This document shows, one piece after another, positions 39,895 to 49,066 of a DNA stretch of 64,000 nt. Numbering within the stretch: position 1 is the first letter of the stretch; each line of letters begins with the position of its first letter. Below the pieces are notes generated by a model. The model made no database searches. It was not told the DNA's origin and was given only the letters and a program-made list of their open reading frames with translations. Position numbers and translations under genes: made by a program. Source of the DNA: Clostridia bacterium (GTDB lineage: Bacteria; Bacillota; Clostridia; Oscillospirales; Acutalibacteraceae); assembly GCA_017435385.1 (NCBI GenBank), contig JAFSFB010000022.1:62001-126000 (forward strand), read 5' to 3'.

Positions 39895-41829
39895 TTATTT
39901 TGCAGAAATCTTTGTGTAGTTGAGAAGTCCGCCTGCGAGGATCATAGCGGTCTGTCTGTCTGAATAATCATAGCTGAGCTTGTATTCTTCACCCTTTGTG
40001 AGGTTCTTCAGAGTAACCTCTGTGCCGTTTTCAATGCTTGCTCTGATGCCTTCGAGTGCGAGCATATCGTCTGTGTCGATCTTGTCATAATCATCCGCAT
40101 TTGCGAAGGTGAAGGGCATGATGCCTGCGTTGATGAGGTTTGCACAGTGGATTCTTGCGAAGGATTTTGCGATAACAGCCTTGATTCCGAGATAGAGCGG
40201 AACAAGAGCCGCATGCTCTCTCGATGAACCCTGACCGTAGTTTGCGCCGCCGATGATGAAGCCCTTGCCTGCCGCCTTGCATCTTTCTGCAAACTTCTCG
40301 TCGCACTGCTTGAAGCAGAAGTTCGAGAGATAGGGGATATTTGAGCGGTAGGGGAGAATCTTTGCGCCTGCGGGCATAATGTGGTCGGTTGTGATGTTGT
40401 CGCCGACCTTGAGGATTGCGGGAGCTTCAATGCTTTCGGGAAGCTCAACGCTTGTGGGGAAGGGCTTGATGTTGGGACCGTATTTGATCTCAACGCCGTC
40501 CATCTCTTCAACCGTTGCGGGTTTTTCGATGAGATTGTCGTTGATAATGAATCTTTCGGGAAGGCTGATTTCAGGCATTTCTCCGAGTGTTCTCGGGTCA
40601 GTGAGAACGCCGGTTATTGCCGATGCTGCGGCAACCTCGGGGCTGACGAGATAGATTCCTGCGTCTGCTGTGCCCGAACGGCCTTCAAAGTTTCTGTTGA
40701 AGGTTCTGAGCGAAACGCCCTGCGACTGGGGTGACTGTCCCATACCGATGCAGGGACCGCAAGCGCATTCGAGAAGTCTTGCACCTGCACCGAGAATATC
40801 GGAAAGAGCACCGTTGAGGGAGAGCATATTGAGAACCTGCATTGAGCCGGGGGAGATCGTAAGGCTCACATTGGGAGCGATCTTCTTGCCCTTGAGAATT
40901 GCGGCAACCTTGAGAAGGTCGAGAAGAGAGGAGTTTGTGCATGAGCCGATGCATACCTGGCTGATCTCAATTTCGCCGATATCCTTGACCTTTTTTACAT
41001 TGTCGGGCATATGGGGCATTGCCGCCATGGGCTCGAGAGCTGAAAGGTCGATGTCGATGATTTCATCGTAAACTGCATCCTCGTCGCTCTTGAGCTCTGT
41101 CCAGTCTTCTTCTCTGCCCTGAGCTTTGAGGAATTCTTTTGTAATTTCGTCTGAGGGGAAAACGGAGGTCGTTGCGCCAAGCTCAGCACCCATGTTGGTG
41201 ATCGTAGCTCTTTCGGGAACGGAAAGAGTTTTAACACCTTCGCCGCCGTATTCGATGATTTTGCCCACGCCGCCCTTGACACTCATGATGCGGAGAACTT
41301 CGAGGATGATGTCCTTTGCGCTGACCCAGGGGGAGAGCTTGCCCGAAAGACGGACAAGAGTCATCTTGGGCATTGTTGTGTAATATGTACCGCCACCCAT
41401 GGCAACCGCAACATCAAGACCGCCTGCGCCGATTGCAAGCATGCCGATGCCGCCGCCCGTGGGAGTGTGGCTGTCCGAGCCGATAAGGGTTTTGCCGGGC
41501 TTGCCGAAGCGTTCAAGATGAAGCTGATGGCAGATGCCGTTGCCGGGCTTTGAATAGAGCAGACCTCTTTTCTTTGCAACGCTCTGAATGAATCTGTGGT
41601 CATCGGCGTTTTCAAAGCCTGTCTGAAGGGTATTATGGTCAATGTAAGCAACCGAAAGCTCCGTGCGTACTCTTTCAACGCCCATAGCCTCGAATTCAAG
41701 ATAAGCCATTGTGCCCGTTGCGTCCTGAGTGAGAGTCTGGTCGATTCTGATTCCGACCTCTGTGCCTGCGATCATTTCGCCGCTGACGAGATGGCTTTTT
41801 ATGAGTTTTTGTCCGATTGTGTAACCCAT
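39895..41829 (-). CDS. Aconitate hydratase
   Basis: An iron-sulfur enzyme of 644 residues that isomerises citrate to isocitrate. The three cluster Cys are in CIGSCTNSS and CACGPCIGMG. The N-terminal part has LIGSDSHTPTGGGIGML, and the swivel domain ends with GGANYGQGSSREHAAL. It is shorter than the 890-residue AcnA enzymes and resembles the mitochondrial/clostridial type. It leads an operon with the dehydrogenase; citrate synthase is not in the window. A strong promoter with an inverted repeat in its spacer lies upstream. Confidence 0.92.
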   Translation of the reverse strand: MGYTIGQKLIKSHLVSGEMIAGTEVGIRIDQTLTQDATGTMAYLEFEAMGVERVRTELSVAYIDHNTLQTGFENADDHRFIQSVAKKRGLLYSKPGNGICHQLHLERFGKPGKTLIGSDSHTPTGGGIGMLAIGAGGLDVAVAMGGGTYYTTMPKMTLVRLSGKLSPWVSAKDIILEVLRIMSVKGGVGKIIEYGGEGVKTLSVPERATITNMGAELGATTSVFPSDEITKEFLKAQGREEDWTELKSDEDAVYDEIIDIDLSALEPMAAMPHMPDNVKKVKDIGEIEISQVCIGSCTNSSLLDLLKVAAILKGKKIAPNVSLTISPGSMQVLNMLSLNGALSDILGAGARLLECACGPCIGMGQSPQSQGVSLRTFNRNFEGRSGTADAGIYLVSPEVAAASAITGVLTDPRTLGEMPEISLPERFIINDNLIEKPATVEEMDGVEIKYGPNIKPFPTSVELPESIEAPAILKVGDNITTDHIMPAGAKILPYRSNIPYLSNFCFKQCDEKFAERCKAAGKGFIIGGANYGQGSSREHAALVPLYLGIKAVIAKSFARIHCANLINAGIMPFTFANADDYDKIDTDDMLALEGIRASIENGTEVTLKNLTKGEEYKLSYDYSDRQTAMILAGGLLNYTKISAK

Positions 41830-41865
41830 GCCGTTACCTCCGAGTTATAAAATATATACCTTAGA

Positions 41866-41894
41866 ATTGTATTGCAACCGAAACGGTTTGTCAA
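41866..41894 (-). promoter_or_regulatory. Promoter of the aconitase operon
   Basis: On the minus strand TTGACA and TACAAT are separated by exactly 17 bases, about 40 bases upstream of the start. Confidence 0.75.
41876..41888. promoter_or_regulatory. Operator-like inverted repeat in the aconitase promoter
   Basis: AACCG-AAA-CGGTT is a perfect dyad lying entirely between the -35 and -10 boxes, where a bound repressor would block RNA polymerase. The binding protein is unknown. Confidence 0.5.
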
Positions 41895-41904
41895 GTGTTA
41901 AATA

Positions 41905-42789
41905 TTATAATAAAGGAATTCTGACCGTGTTTTTTTCAAGCAGCTCAACGGGATGATAGGAGAGCTTCGATTTTCTCAGACCTTCATCTCCGCAGTCCTC
42001 CTCACGGTTGACGAATTTCACCTCGTCGCCCGAGGCGAATTCCCTGAGGAAGCTGTTGGTCAGCATCTGATAAGCTCCGTGGAATGAAACATCGGCTTTT
42101 TCAATATGAACGAAAAGAGTATCTCCGATTATCTCACCGAAGGAATAGCCGACGATCTTATCTCCGACAGTCAGAAAGCCTCCGGGCATTCTGTATTTCT
42201 CATGGTTTTTCAGAACATCGATGCAGATCTCAAGCTCCTGCATTGCGCTTTCGTCTTTTTCGGAATTGAATGAAAATCTCTCGGTGAATTCAACCAGAGC
42301 ACCTATGTCGGAATCCGTTATCGGTCTGAATGAATAATCGGGATAAAGCTTTTTGAACTTGTTGATATGGTTTCTCTGAGTGCCGTATTTTCTTCCTGCA
42401 AGAAGAAGCATCGGCTCTTTTTCGTAGAGATAGTCGAACCAATCCCTGTCTGCCGTGACGGTGCAGTCGGGATATTTTTCCTTGATTATCGGAAGCTCGT
42501 TTTTGTTGACATTGCAGACCGTCATGGGTATTCCGTTTTCTCTGCAATGCTTTTCAAGAAGGTCGAGCATTCCTACAACATTTTTTCCGACGGGAAAAGT
42601 GAAGCATGTCCCGTTTGTGAAGTTGGAAGAAAAAATGATCGTTCCGTCATGAATGCAATAGCTGTTTTCATAGTAATCACGCCACATCACGGTAGCGGCT
42701 GTCGAGCGGTCGCATTGCCTTGAAGGATAGCTCTGATAATATGCGTTGATAATATCAAAATCCTCATAAGAAACTTTTTTGAATTCCAT
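41905..42789 (-). CDS. DUF2156-type protein (GNAT-like, related to the MprF C-terminal domain)
   Basis: A soluble protein of 294 residues. It resembles the tandem GNAT fold of the phosphatidylglycerol lysyltransferase C-terminal domain: KKVSYEDFDIINAYY at the start, a central DWFDYLYEKEPML, then KFKKLYPDYSFRPI and GYSFGEIIGDTLFVHIEKA. The part FVNREEDCGDEGLRKSKLSYHP is typical of the family. It lacks a membrane domain, so it is not a full MprF; its acyl or aminoacyl donor is unknown. It is a single-gene unit with its own promoter. Confidence 0.82.
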   Translation of the reverse strand: MEFKKVSYEDFDIINAYYQSYPSRQCDRSTAATVMWRDYYENSYCIHDGTIIFSSNFTNGTCFTFPVGKNVVGMLDLLEKHCRENGIPMTVCNVNKNELPIIKEKYPDCTVTADRDWFDYLYEKEPMLLLAGRKYGTQRNHINKFKKLYPDYSFRPITDSDIGALVEFTERFSFNSEKDESAMQELEICIDVLKNHEKYRMPGGFLTVGDKIVGYSFGEIIGDTLFVHIEKADVSFHGAYQMLTNSFLREFASGDEVKFVNREEDCGDEGLRKSKLSYHPVELLEKNTVRIPLL

Positions 42790-42815
42790 TGTTTTATACC
42801 TCTTTCCGATTTGAA

Positions 42816-42844
42816 ATTATACCATCACTTGTGTCGATTGTAAA
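42816..42844 (-). promoter_or_regulatory. Promoter of the DUF2156-type gene
   Basis: On the minus strand TTTACA and a perfect TATAAT are separated by 17 bases, about 27 bases upstream of the start. Confidence 0.7.
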
Positions 42845-42883
42845 TAAGTTACGCTTCATTTTGGATAAAGTGTCAAATTTATG

Positions 42884-42912
42884 TTGCATATCTCAAAATC
42901 TTCTGTTATAGT
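42884..42912 (+). promoter_or_regulatory. Promoter of the 592-residue protein/GH38 unit
   Basis: TTGCAT and TATAGT are separated by 17 bases, 28 bases upstream of the ATG. AGGAG lies 6 bases before the ATG. Confidence 0.65.
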
Positions 42913-42940
42913 TATTGTATAAATTTTTAGGAGAAATGCT

Positions 42941-44719
42941 ATGTTGAAGCCGTATAAACTCAAAGACCATATCTGCAGATTCTGCAAATTGTTTTCTCTT
43001 GACGATCCCGCCGTTCCCAAGGCTTTGTTTGAAGCCGAGGCGATCAAGCCCGATCTTACGGGATTCCCTTATCCTCTTCCTTCAAAGAAAGGGGACTATA
43101 CCTGCTCGGCAAAAACGGGTGAGGTTCTCTGGTTCGGCGCATCGAACGGTCTTACCCGATACGATGAAAGAGAAGAAAGATACGAAGATAAGATAATGTA
43201 TTTCAGTGCGGACAGAGATTTGCCTGACAACAATGTCAGGGCTCTTCTTCCCGATGGAGAAAATCTCTGGGTTCTCACCGAAAAGGGCGCCACATATATT
43301 GAAATGCGTCTTGTCAGCGCCGAAGAAAAAGCGGATATTCTCCGTGCCGAAAGCGAAAAATATGTTGACAGACGAGGAATGAAAACTCAGAAATATCTCA
43401 CCGAGGGCAGAAATCTTGACAGTATTCTGCCTTACGGACATTCGGATAATGACGGATGCTTTACCGCAACCTATGCAATGGGTGAGATTTACAGATACGC
43501 TGTCTATAAGCGTGAAAAAGGTCCCGATCATCCCGATACGGTAACGGCACGAAAATATGCAACGAGAGCGGCAGAGGCAACTCTTCTTCTCATGCATATT
43601 TCGGGCAGAGGTGACGGCTTCGTTGCCAGAACATATCTTTGCCCCGACGAACCCGTTCCCGATGACGGTATTTTCTTCCGCAAGCAGGGCGATACCGCAG
43701 TCTGCCTTGAAACAACAAATTCAAAGGAATGGGATGTTGTCGGCGCAGAATGCTTCTGCGGTGCGGAAATGCCCGAAAGACTCACGAAGCTCTATACCGA
43801 CCTCGGTTATTCCCATGACGGCATTGTCTACAAAGCCGATACGAGCAGCGACGAAATATCGACTCATTTCGTTTTCTTCAAGGTCTGCCATGATCTTCTC
43901 GGCTGTGACGATCCCGAGCTCGATGAGATCCTTGTTTCAACCTGTAAAAGACTGATGAATCATATCATCGATAACGGATATATTCTGCGTGACTTCACGG
44001 GCAGGGCAACCTCATGGGCAAAATGGAACGAGGAATATTTCAATACAGATTTCGGCTATGTTGATGCCTGCCTCAACGCTTCTCAGGTTCTCATGTATCA
44101 TCTCGTAACGATGGATATCACGGGCGAAGAGGGCAAATGGCGGGAAAGCTATGACTATCTTGTCAACGAAAAGGGCTATGCCGATTACGGCCGCAAGCAT
44201 TTCGACAGACTTTTCCAGGCTTCGATCTCGGGCGAATTTGATTATCCCGAGGATATCATGTACGGTGACCATATGCTCGCAACCTGCACCTTCTTCGGCC
44301 TTTGCACTCTTGAAAAGAACGAGGAGCTTCTCGCAAAATACAGAGAGGGATATAAGAGCTGGAGAAGCTCAATTGCAAGAGAGCATAATCCCGGCTACGA
44401 TATTCCCTATATGGTTGCTTGCCCCGACAACGATGTGGATATTGAGGCTCTTGCAACATGGCTTTACAGAACGAATGCAAGCCGCCTTGCCGCAGGCGTT
44501 TCGCTTATCGGCAGACATGATATTCCCGTTAAAAAGCTTCAGGCGGGAACGGATGAGATTTCCGTTCTTCTTCCTCCCGATGAAAGATTCATTTCCAAAT
44601 ATGACCGCAATCCGTTCGATTATAAGAACGAGGATTCGGGCGGCATAATGTGCGTTGAAAGCGCATATGTTTACGGCTTTGCATATTGGATGGGAAGATA
44701 TTACGGATTTTTTGAATGA
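42941..44719 (+). CDS. Unrecognised 592-residue protein with propeller-like repeats and a helical toroid-like domain
   Basis: I do not recognise the family. Residues 61-92 (EVLWFGASNGLTRYD) and 95-120 (LPDNNVRALLPDGENLWVLTEKGATYI) look like two reg_prop/beta-propeller blades. The rest, about 150-592, is mainly helical with aromatic and acidic patches (DNDGCFTATYAMGEIYRYA, TSWAKWNEEYFNTDFGY) as in six-hairpin glycosidases or heparinase-like toroids. There is no signal peptide, so it should be cytoplasmic. The GH38 mannosidase starts 10 bases after its stop, so the two are probably cotranscribed and act on one glycan. A glycoside hydrolase or lyase role is inference. Confidence 0.7.
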   Translation: MLKPYKLKDHICRFCKLFSLDDPAVPKALFEAEAIKPDLTGFPYPLPSKKGDYTCSAKTGEVLWFGASNGLTRYDEREERYEDKIMYFSADRDLPDNNVRALLPDGENLWVLTEKGATYIEMRLVSAEEKADILRAESEKYVDRRGMKTQKYLTEGRNLDSILPYGHSDNDGCFTATYAMGEIYRYAVYKREKGPDHPDTVTARKYATRAAEATLLLMHISGRGDGFVARTYLCPDEPVPDDGIFFRKQGDTAVCLETTNSKEWDVVGAECFCGAEMPERLTKLYTDLGYSHDGIVYKADTSSDEISTHFVFFKVCHDLLGCDDPELDEILVSTCKRLMNHIIDNGYILRDFTGRATSWAKWNEEYFNTDFGYVDACLNASQVLMYHLVTMDITGEEGKWRESYDYLVNEKGYADYGRKHFDRLFQASISGEFDYPEDIMYGDHMLATCTFFGLCTLEKNEELLAKYREGYKSWRSSIAREHNPGYDIPYMVACPDNDVDIEALATWLYRTNASRLAAGVSLIGRHDIPVKKLQAGTDEISVLLPPDERFISKYDRNPFDYKNEDSGGIMCVESAYVYGFAYWMGRYYGFFE

Positions 44720-44729
44720 GGTGTAAATA

Positions 44730-47189
44730 ATGAAAAATAAGTTATATGCTGTCGGCAACGCTCATCTCGATCCGATCTGGCTCTGGAGATGGCAGGAGGG
44801 CTGCGGCGAGGTGCTTCAGACCTTCCGCTCCGCCGTTGACCGGATCAAGGAATATAAGGGCTTTGTATTTACCTGCTCTTCCGCTTCATATTATAAATGG
44901 GTCGAAGAGATCGATCCCGCTCTGTTTGAAGAAATCAGAAAGCTTGTCAAAAAAGGCAAGTGGGTCCCCGTAAACGGCTGGTGGGTTCAGCCCGACTGCA
45001 ATATGCCCGATGCCGAAAGCTTTGCCCGACAGGCTCTTTACAGTCAGCTTTATTATTACGAAAAATTCGGTAAGATATGCAAAACGGGCTATAATGTCGA
45101 TTCTTTCGGACACAGCGCAATGCTCCCTCAGCTTCTCAATAAGGGCGGCATGAAATGCTATGTCATGATGCGTCCGGGCAATCACGAGAATTCCGATATG
45201 CCCGAAAATCTTTTCTGGTGGGACAGCGCTGACGGCTCGAGAGTTCTGACCTACAGAATTCCCGAGGCATACGGAGCCAGCGGAAAGAAAGATATTGACA
45301 GACAGCTTTCTATTGCCGGGGAGCGTGCCGAAAAATCAGGTCACGGCATGATGTTCTTCTTCGGCGTCGGCAATCACGGCGGAGGACCGACAAAGGGCGA
45401 TATCGAATATCTGAATGAGCTTATGGATGACGGCTATGAAGAGCTTGAATTCTCTTCGCCCGACGAATACTTTGAAGAGGTCTGTGCAGGACAGCTTGAT
45501 ATTCCGAGCTGGAATAACGAGCTTCAGCATCATGCGAGCGGTTGCTATTCCGCAACCTCGATGGTCAAACAGCTTAACAGAAAGGCTGAAAACTGGCTTG
45601 CAAGCGCAGAAAAATGGAATTCCGTCGCCGCAAAAATATCCGATCTTCCCGCCGCTACGAAAGCTTTCGGCGATGCATGGAAAGAGGTCTGCTTCAATCA
45701 GTTCCATGATATTCTCTGCGGTTGCTCGATCATGGAAGCGTATGACGATGTAAGAGATTCCATGGGCTATGCCATGAGCATTGCCGCAAAGGAAGAAAAC
45801 AAAGCTCTTCTTAAAATCGCAGGCTTTGTTGACACGTGGCTTGACGGCGTTTCGGATTCCGTTTCCTGCAACGAACGCCATCATTGCAGAAACCTTAATT
45901 TCCCCAGACCGATAATCGTTTATAATCCTCTTTCATTTGAGGTTGAGCAGGCTGTCAGGACATATCATCCTTCGGCAAGAGTAACCGACTGCGACGGAAA
46001 CGATGTTCTTTTCCAGAATGTCCGCTCATCCCGTTCAAACGATTCTCATCTCGATACCGAGTTTATTGCTAAGGTTCCTGCTTTCGGCTATGCGACCTTC
46101 TGGCTGTGGCACGCCGATGCACCCGTTGAAAAATTTGAAAAGCCTGCAACCTCACTCAGATGTGACGGTCTTACCGTTGAAAATAAATTCATCAAGGTTA
46201 CATTCAACGAAAAAACGGGCGGCATTTCAAGTCTTGTCAATAAGGAAGACGGCAAGGAATATCTTGGCTCGGAGTCATGCGTTCCCGTTGTTATCGATAA
46301 TTCGGAACCCGACACATGGGCTCATAATATTTTCAAGTTTGACAAAACTCTCGGCGAAATGAAGCTCGACTCCATTGAGGTCGTTGAGAACGGCGATGCA
46401 AGAATCGTTGTCAGAACGAAGCATGTTTATAACGGCTCGTATCTCAAGCAGGATTTCATTCTTGCCGAATCCGCAAAGATTCTCAGAGTCAAGTGCAAGG
46501 CACTCTGGCAGGAGCCTCTGACGATCCTCAAAATGCCCGTTACGGTTTCGGGCTCCAATCCCGTATCTGCCTATGAAATTCCTGCAGGAATCATCAGAAG
46601 AAAGTGTGTCGGCGAAGAGGACCCCGCTCTCACCTGGGGCGATGTTTCTGCAGACGGCAAGGGCGTTTCGGTCATCAGCGATTCAAAATACAGCTATGAC
46701 TGCAACGGAAATACTCTCCGTCTGACTCTTATCAGAAACTGCATTTTTGCCGACCATTATTCAGACAGACCTGCGGCTGATTTCAATTATACCGACGAGG
46801 GCATGAACAGATTTGAATATGCTCTTTATCCTCATTCGGGTGAAGCCGAAAACAGCGTGATCCAGCATCAGGCGGCGATGTTCAACAACCGTCTTGTTGC
46901 AATTCCCGTCGGATATCACAAGGGTACGATGCCGAAAAAACAGAGCTTTATCAGCATCGATAAGCCGAATGTTTCGATGATGAGCTTCAAATTCTGTGAG
47001 GACGGCTCGGGCGATGCTGTTATCAGACTTCGTGAAATGTACGGCAAGCCCGTCAAGACTGCGGTTGTCTGCGATATTCTTGAAGCAGGCTTCTATGCGG
47101 ACTTCAACCCGTTTGAGATCAAGACCTTCAGAATCGACAAAGAGGGCTATGTCAGAGAAACAAACTTCCTTGAAGGTATTCCTGAATAA
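44730..47189 (+). CDS. Alpha-mannosidase, glycoside hydrolase family 38
   Basis: An 819-residue enzyme expected to release alpha-mannose from oligosaccharides. The start GNAHLDPIWLWRWQEG gives the zinc ligands His12 and Asp14. The nucleophile is Asp124 in TGYNVDSFGHS. HHASGCYS near residue 270 and the long C-terminal beta-sandwich domains complete the GH38 layout. No signal peptide is seen, so it acts on imported glycans. It follows the unrecognised gene in the same unit and is followed by a terminator. Confidence 0.92.
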   Translation: MKNKLYAVGNAHLDPIWLWRWQEGCGEVLQTFRSAVDRIKEYKGFVFTCSSASYYKWVEEIDPALFEEIRKLVKKGKWVPVNGWWVQPDCNMPDAESFARQALYSQLYYYEKFGKICKTGYNVDSFGHSAMLPQLLNKGGMKCYVMMRPGNHENSDMPENLFWWDSADGSRVLTYRIPEAYGASGKKDIDRQLSIAGERAEKSGHGMMFFFGVGNHGGGPTKGDIEYLNELMDDGYEELEFSSPDEYFEEVCAGQLDIPSWNNELQHHASGCYSATSMVKQLNRKAENWLASAEKWNSVAAKISDLPAATKAFGDAWKEVCFNQFHDILCGCSIMEAYDDVRDSMGYAMSIAAKEENKALLKIAGFVDTWLDGVSDSVSCNERHHCRNLNFPRPIIVYNPLSFEVEQAVRTYHPSARVTDCDGNDVLFQNVRSSRSNDSHLDTEFIAKVPAFGYATFWLWHADAPVEKFEKPATSLRCDGLTVENKFIKVTFNEKTGGISSLVNKEDGKEYLGSESCVPVVIDNSEPDTWAHNIFKFDKTLGEMKLDSIEVVENGDARIVVRTKHVYNGSYLKQDFILAESAKILRVKCKALWQEPLTILKMPVTVSGSNPVSAYEIPAGIIRRKCVGEEDPALTWGDVSADGKGVSVISDSKYSYDCNGNTLRLTLIRNCIFADHYSDRPAADFNYTDEGMNRFEYALYPHSGEAENSVIQHQAAMFNNRLVAIPVGYHKGTMPKKQSFISIDKPNVSMMSFKFCEDGSGDAVIRLREMYGKPVKTAVVCDILEAGFYADFNPFEIKTFRIDKEGYVRETNFLEGIPE

Positions 47190-47194
47190 AACTT

Positions 47195-47491
47195 TTACGG
47201 AGCGGTTTTTGCCGCTCCGTTTTGACTGTCGATAAAGTCGCTGAAGCATAAACGAAAAATGGAGGATTCTCCTTAGCCTCCTTTGGAAAGGAGGTGGATT
47301 TTGGCGAAGCCAAAAGACGGAGGATTGATAAATATTGTTTCGTTTATTTGGCGTTTTTTCTCCCATCGACGTACCTTTGTACGCCTTCGGTCGAAGAAAA
47401 CGCCATTCAGCTTCCTTTCTCAACAGCCACCAGCTTGTCGAAAAACGTATTTTTCGACAAGCTTACGGAGCGGTTTTTGCCGCTCCGTTTT
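47195..47491. repeat. Hairpin-rich intergenic element flanked by two copies of one 29-base terminator
   Basis: The bases at 47195-47223 and 47463-47491 are identical. Between them lie at least four more dyads: CCTCCTTT/AAAGGAGG (47277-47294), TTTTGGC/GCCAAAA (47299-47315), TGGCGTTTT/AAAACGCCA (47349-47405) and a 12-base stem CTTGTCGAAAAA/TTTTTCGACAAG (47434-47461). No open reading frame longer than about 90 codons makes sense here. It looks like a REP- or MITE-type element, possibly inserted next to, or having duplicated, the terminator. The nearest gene starts at 47621 with its own promoter, so the region has no coding role. Confidence 0.6.
47197..47223 (+). terminator. Terminator of the GH38 unit (first copy)
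   Basis: ACGGAGCGG and CCGCTCCGT form a 9-base stem followed by TTTT, 8 bases after the mannosidase stop. An identical hairpin occurs at 47465. Confidence 0.8.
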
Positions 47492-47492
47492 T
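47465..47492 (+). terminator. Second copy of the GH38 terminator hairpin
   Basis: Same stem as at 47197, followed by TTTTT. Transcription that reads through the first copy would stop here. Confidence 0.6.
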
Positions 47493-47567
47493 GTATAGTT
47501 TTACGTTTCTTGTTCAAAATAAAATTTATGCCGATGAATAATCGGACAGCCGCATGAATAACAGTTA

Positions 47568-47596
47568 TTGAAAACCGCATTAAAATGTGGTAAAAT
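47568..47596 (+). promoter_or_regulatory. Promoter of the dipeptidase gene
   Basis: TTGAAA and TAAAAT are separated by 17 bases, 24 bases upstream of the ATG. GAGGTG precedes the start. Confidence 0.7.
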
Positions 47597-47620
47597 TCAA
47601 TATTACTGAGGTGAATTTTT

Positions 47621-49066
47621 ATGATTGAAAGATTTAACGCAGATGTTGAACCGAAAAAGGTTTTTGAGTATTTTTCTGAAATATCCGATATTCCGAGAGG
47701 CTCGGGACATATGGAAAAAATCAGCTCCTATTGCTGTGACTTTGCCCGATCGAGAGGACTTGAATGTTATTCGGACGAAGCTCTGAATGTGGTTATTTGT
47801 AAAAACGGTTCGGTTGGCAGAGAAAATGAACCGCCCGTCATTCTTCAGGGGCATCTTGATATGGTCTGGGAGAAAAGATCCGACTGTTCGATCGATTTTG
47901 AAAAAGACGGACTTGAGCTTTTGTCAGACGGCGAATATGTTTTTGCAAACGGAACAACGCTCGGAGGCGATGACGGAATTGCCGTAGCCTATTGCCTTGC
48001 AATCCTCGATTCCGATGATATCAGCCATCCTCCGCTTGAGGTCGTGTTCACGGTTGATGAGGAAACGGGAATGGACGGTGCGTTGGCTCTCGATGCATCC
48101 CGACTCAAAGGAAAAAGAATGATAAACATTGATTCCGAGGACGAGGGGACTCTGTGGATAGGCTGTGCTGGCGGAGCGAGATTTGATGCTTTGTATGAAT
48201 TTTCTCCCGTTTCGGCAAGCGGTACGGCGTGCGAGATAGTTGTTTCGGGGCTTCACGGCGGTCATTCGGGAGCGGAGATTCATAACGGCTATGCTAATGC
48301 AAATGTCGTTATGGGCAGAGTTCTGAAGGAGATTTCAGGGAGCGTTGATTTCTGCCTTGCCTGCATATGCGGCGGAACGATGGATAATGCGATAACCCGT
48401 GAGTGCAGAAGCAAGATCATCATTTTAAGCGAAAGCGAAGCTCTGTTCAAGGTTATCAACCGATTGAACTCATCGCTCAGAAAAGAATTCTCAGAAACCG
48501 ATCCCGATTTTTCTCTTCGTGTCCGTTCATGCAAAAACGAAAAAACCTGCATGAATAAAACAGATACGGAAAGAATCATCGGCATGCTCTGCGATTTTCC
48601 GAACGGTGTTGTTTCATGGAGCAAAAGCATTGACGGACTTGTTCAGACCTCTCTGAACCTCGGAACAATAAAAACGGTTGACAATAAAGTTTCGCTTGTT
48701 TATCTCGTCAGAAGCTGTGACAATTCCGAAAAAGCTTCTCTTATTGATAAACTTAAAATAACCGCAGAAAAGTACGGAGCTGAATATAAGGTCCACAGCG
48801 AATATCCTGCATGGGAAATAAGAGAAGCTTCGGAGCTCCAGAATATTTTCGCCGAAACCTATGAAAAGATGTTCGGCAAAAAAATGACCGTTACGGCAAT
48901 TCACGCAGGTCTCGAATGCGGACTCTTCTGCGGAAAGATCGACGGACTCGACTGCGTTTCCTTCGGACCCGATATTTTTGATATTCATACTCCCGATGAA
49001 AAGCTCAGCATTCCGTCGTGCGCAAGAACGTGGGAATATCTGCTTGCCGTTCTGAAAAACCTTTAA
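47621..49066 (+). CDS. pepD: Aminoacyl-histidine dipeptidase (PepD/carnosinase-type M20 peptidase)
   Basis: A 481-residue zinc peptidase that cleaves Xaa-His and other dipeptides. M20 metal motifs are in order: VILQGHLDMVW, LGGDDGIAVAYCLA, VDEETGMDGALAL and INIDSEDEG; a lid domain follows with GLHGGHSGAEIH, and a C-terminal ligand lies near FDIHTPDE. No signal peptide is seen. Its last 62 bases overlap the end of the flippase gene on the other strand. Confidence 0.92.
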   Translation: MIERFNADVEPKKVFEYFSEISDIPRGSGHMEKISSYCCDFARSRGLECYSDEALNVVICKNGSVGRENEPPVILQGHLDMVWEKRSDCSIDFEKDGLELLSDGEYVFANGTTLGGDDGIAVAYCLAILDSDDISHPPLEVVFTVDEETGMDGALALDASRLKGKRMINIDSEDEGTLWIGCAGGARFDALYEFSPVSASGTACEIVVSGLHGGHSGAEIHNGYANANVVMGRVLKEISGSVDFCLACICGGTMDNAITRECRSKIIILSESEALFKVINRLNSSLRKEFSETDPDFSLRVRSCKNEKTCMNKTDTERIIGMLCDFPNGVVSWSKSIDGLVQTSLNLGTIKTVDNKVSLVYLVRSCDNSEKASLIDKLKITAEKYGAEYKVHSEYPAWEIREASELQNIFAETYEKMFGKKMTVTAIHAGLECGLFCGKIDGLDCVSFGPDIFDIHTPDEKLSIPSCARTWEYLLAVLKNL

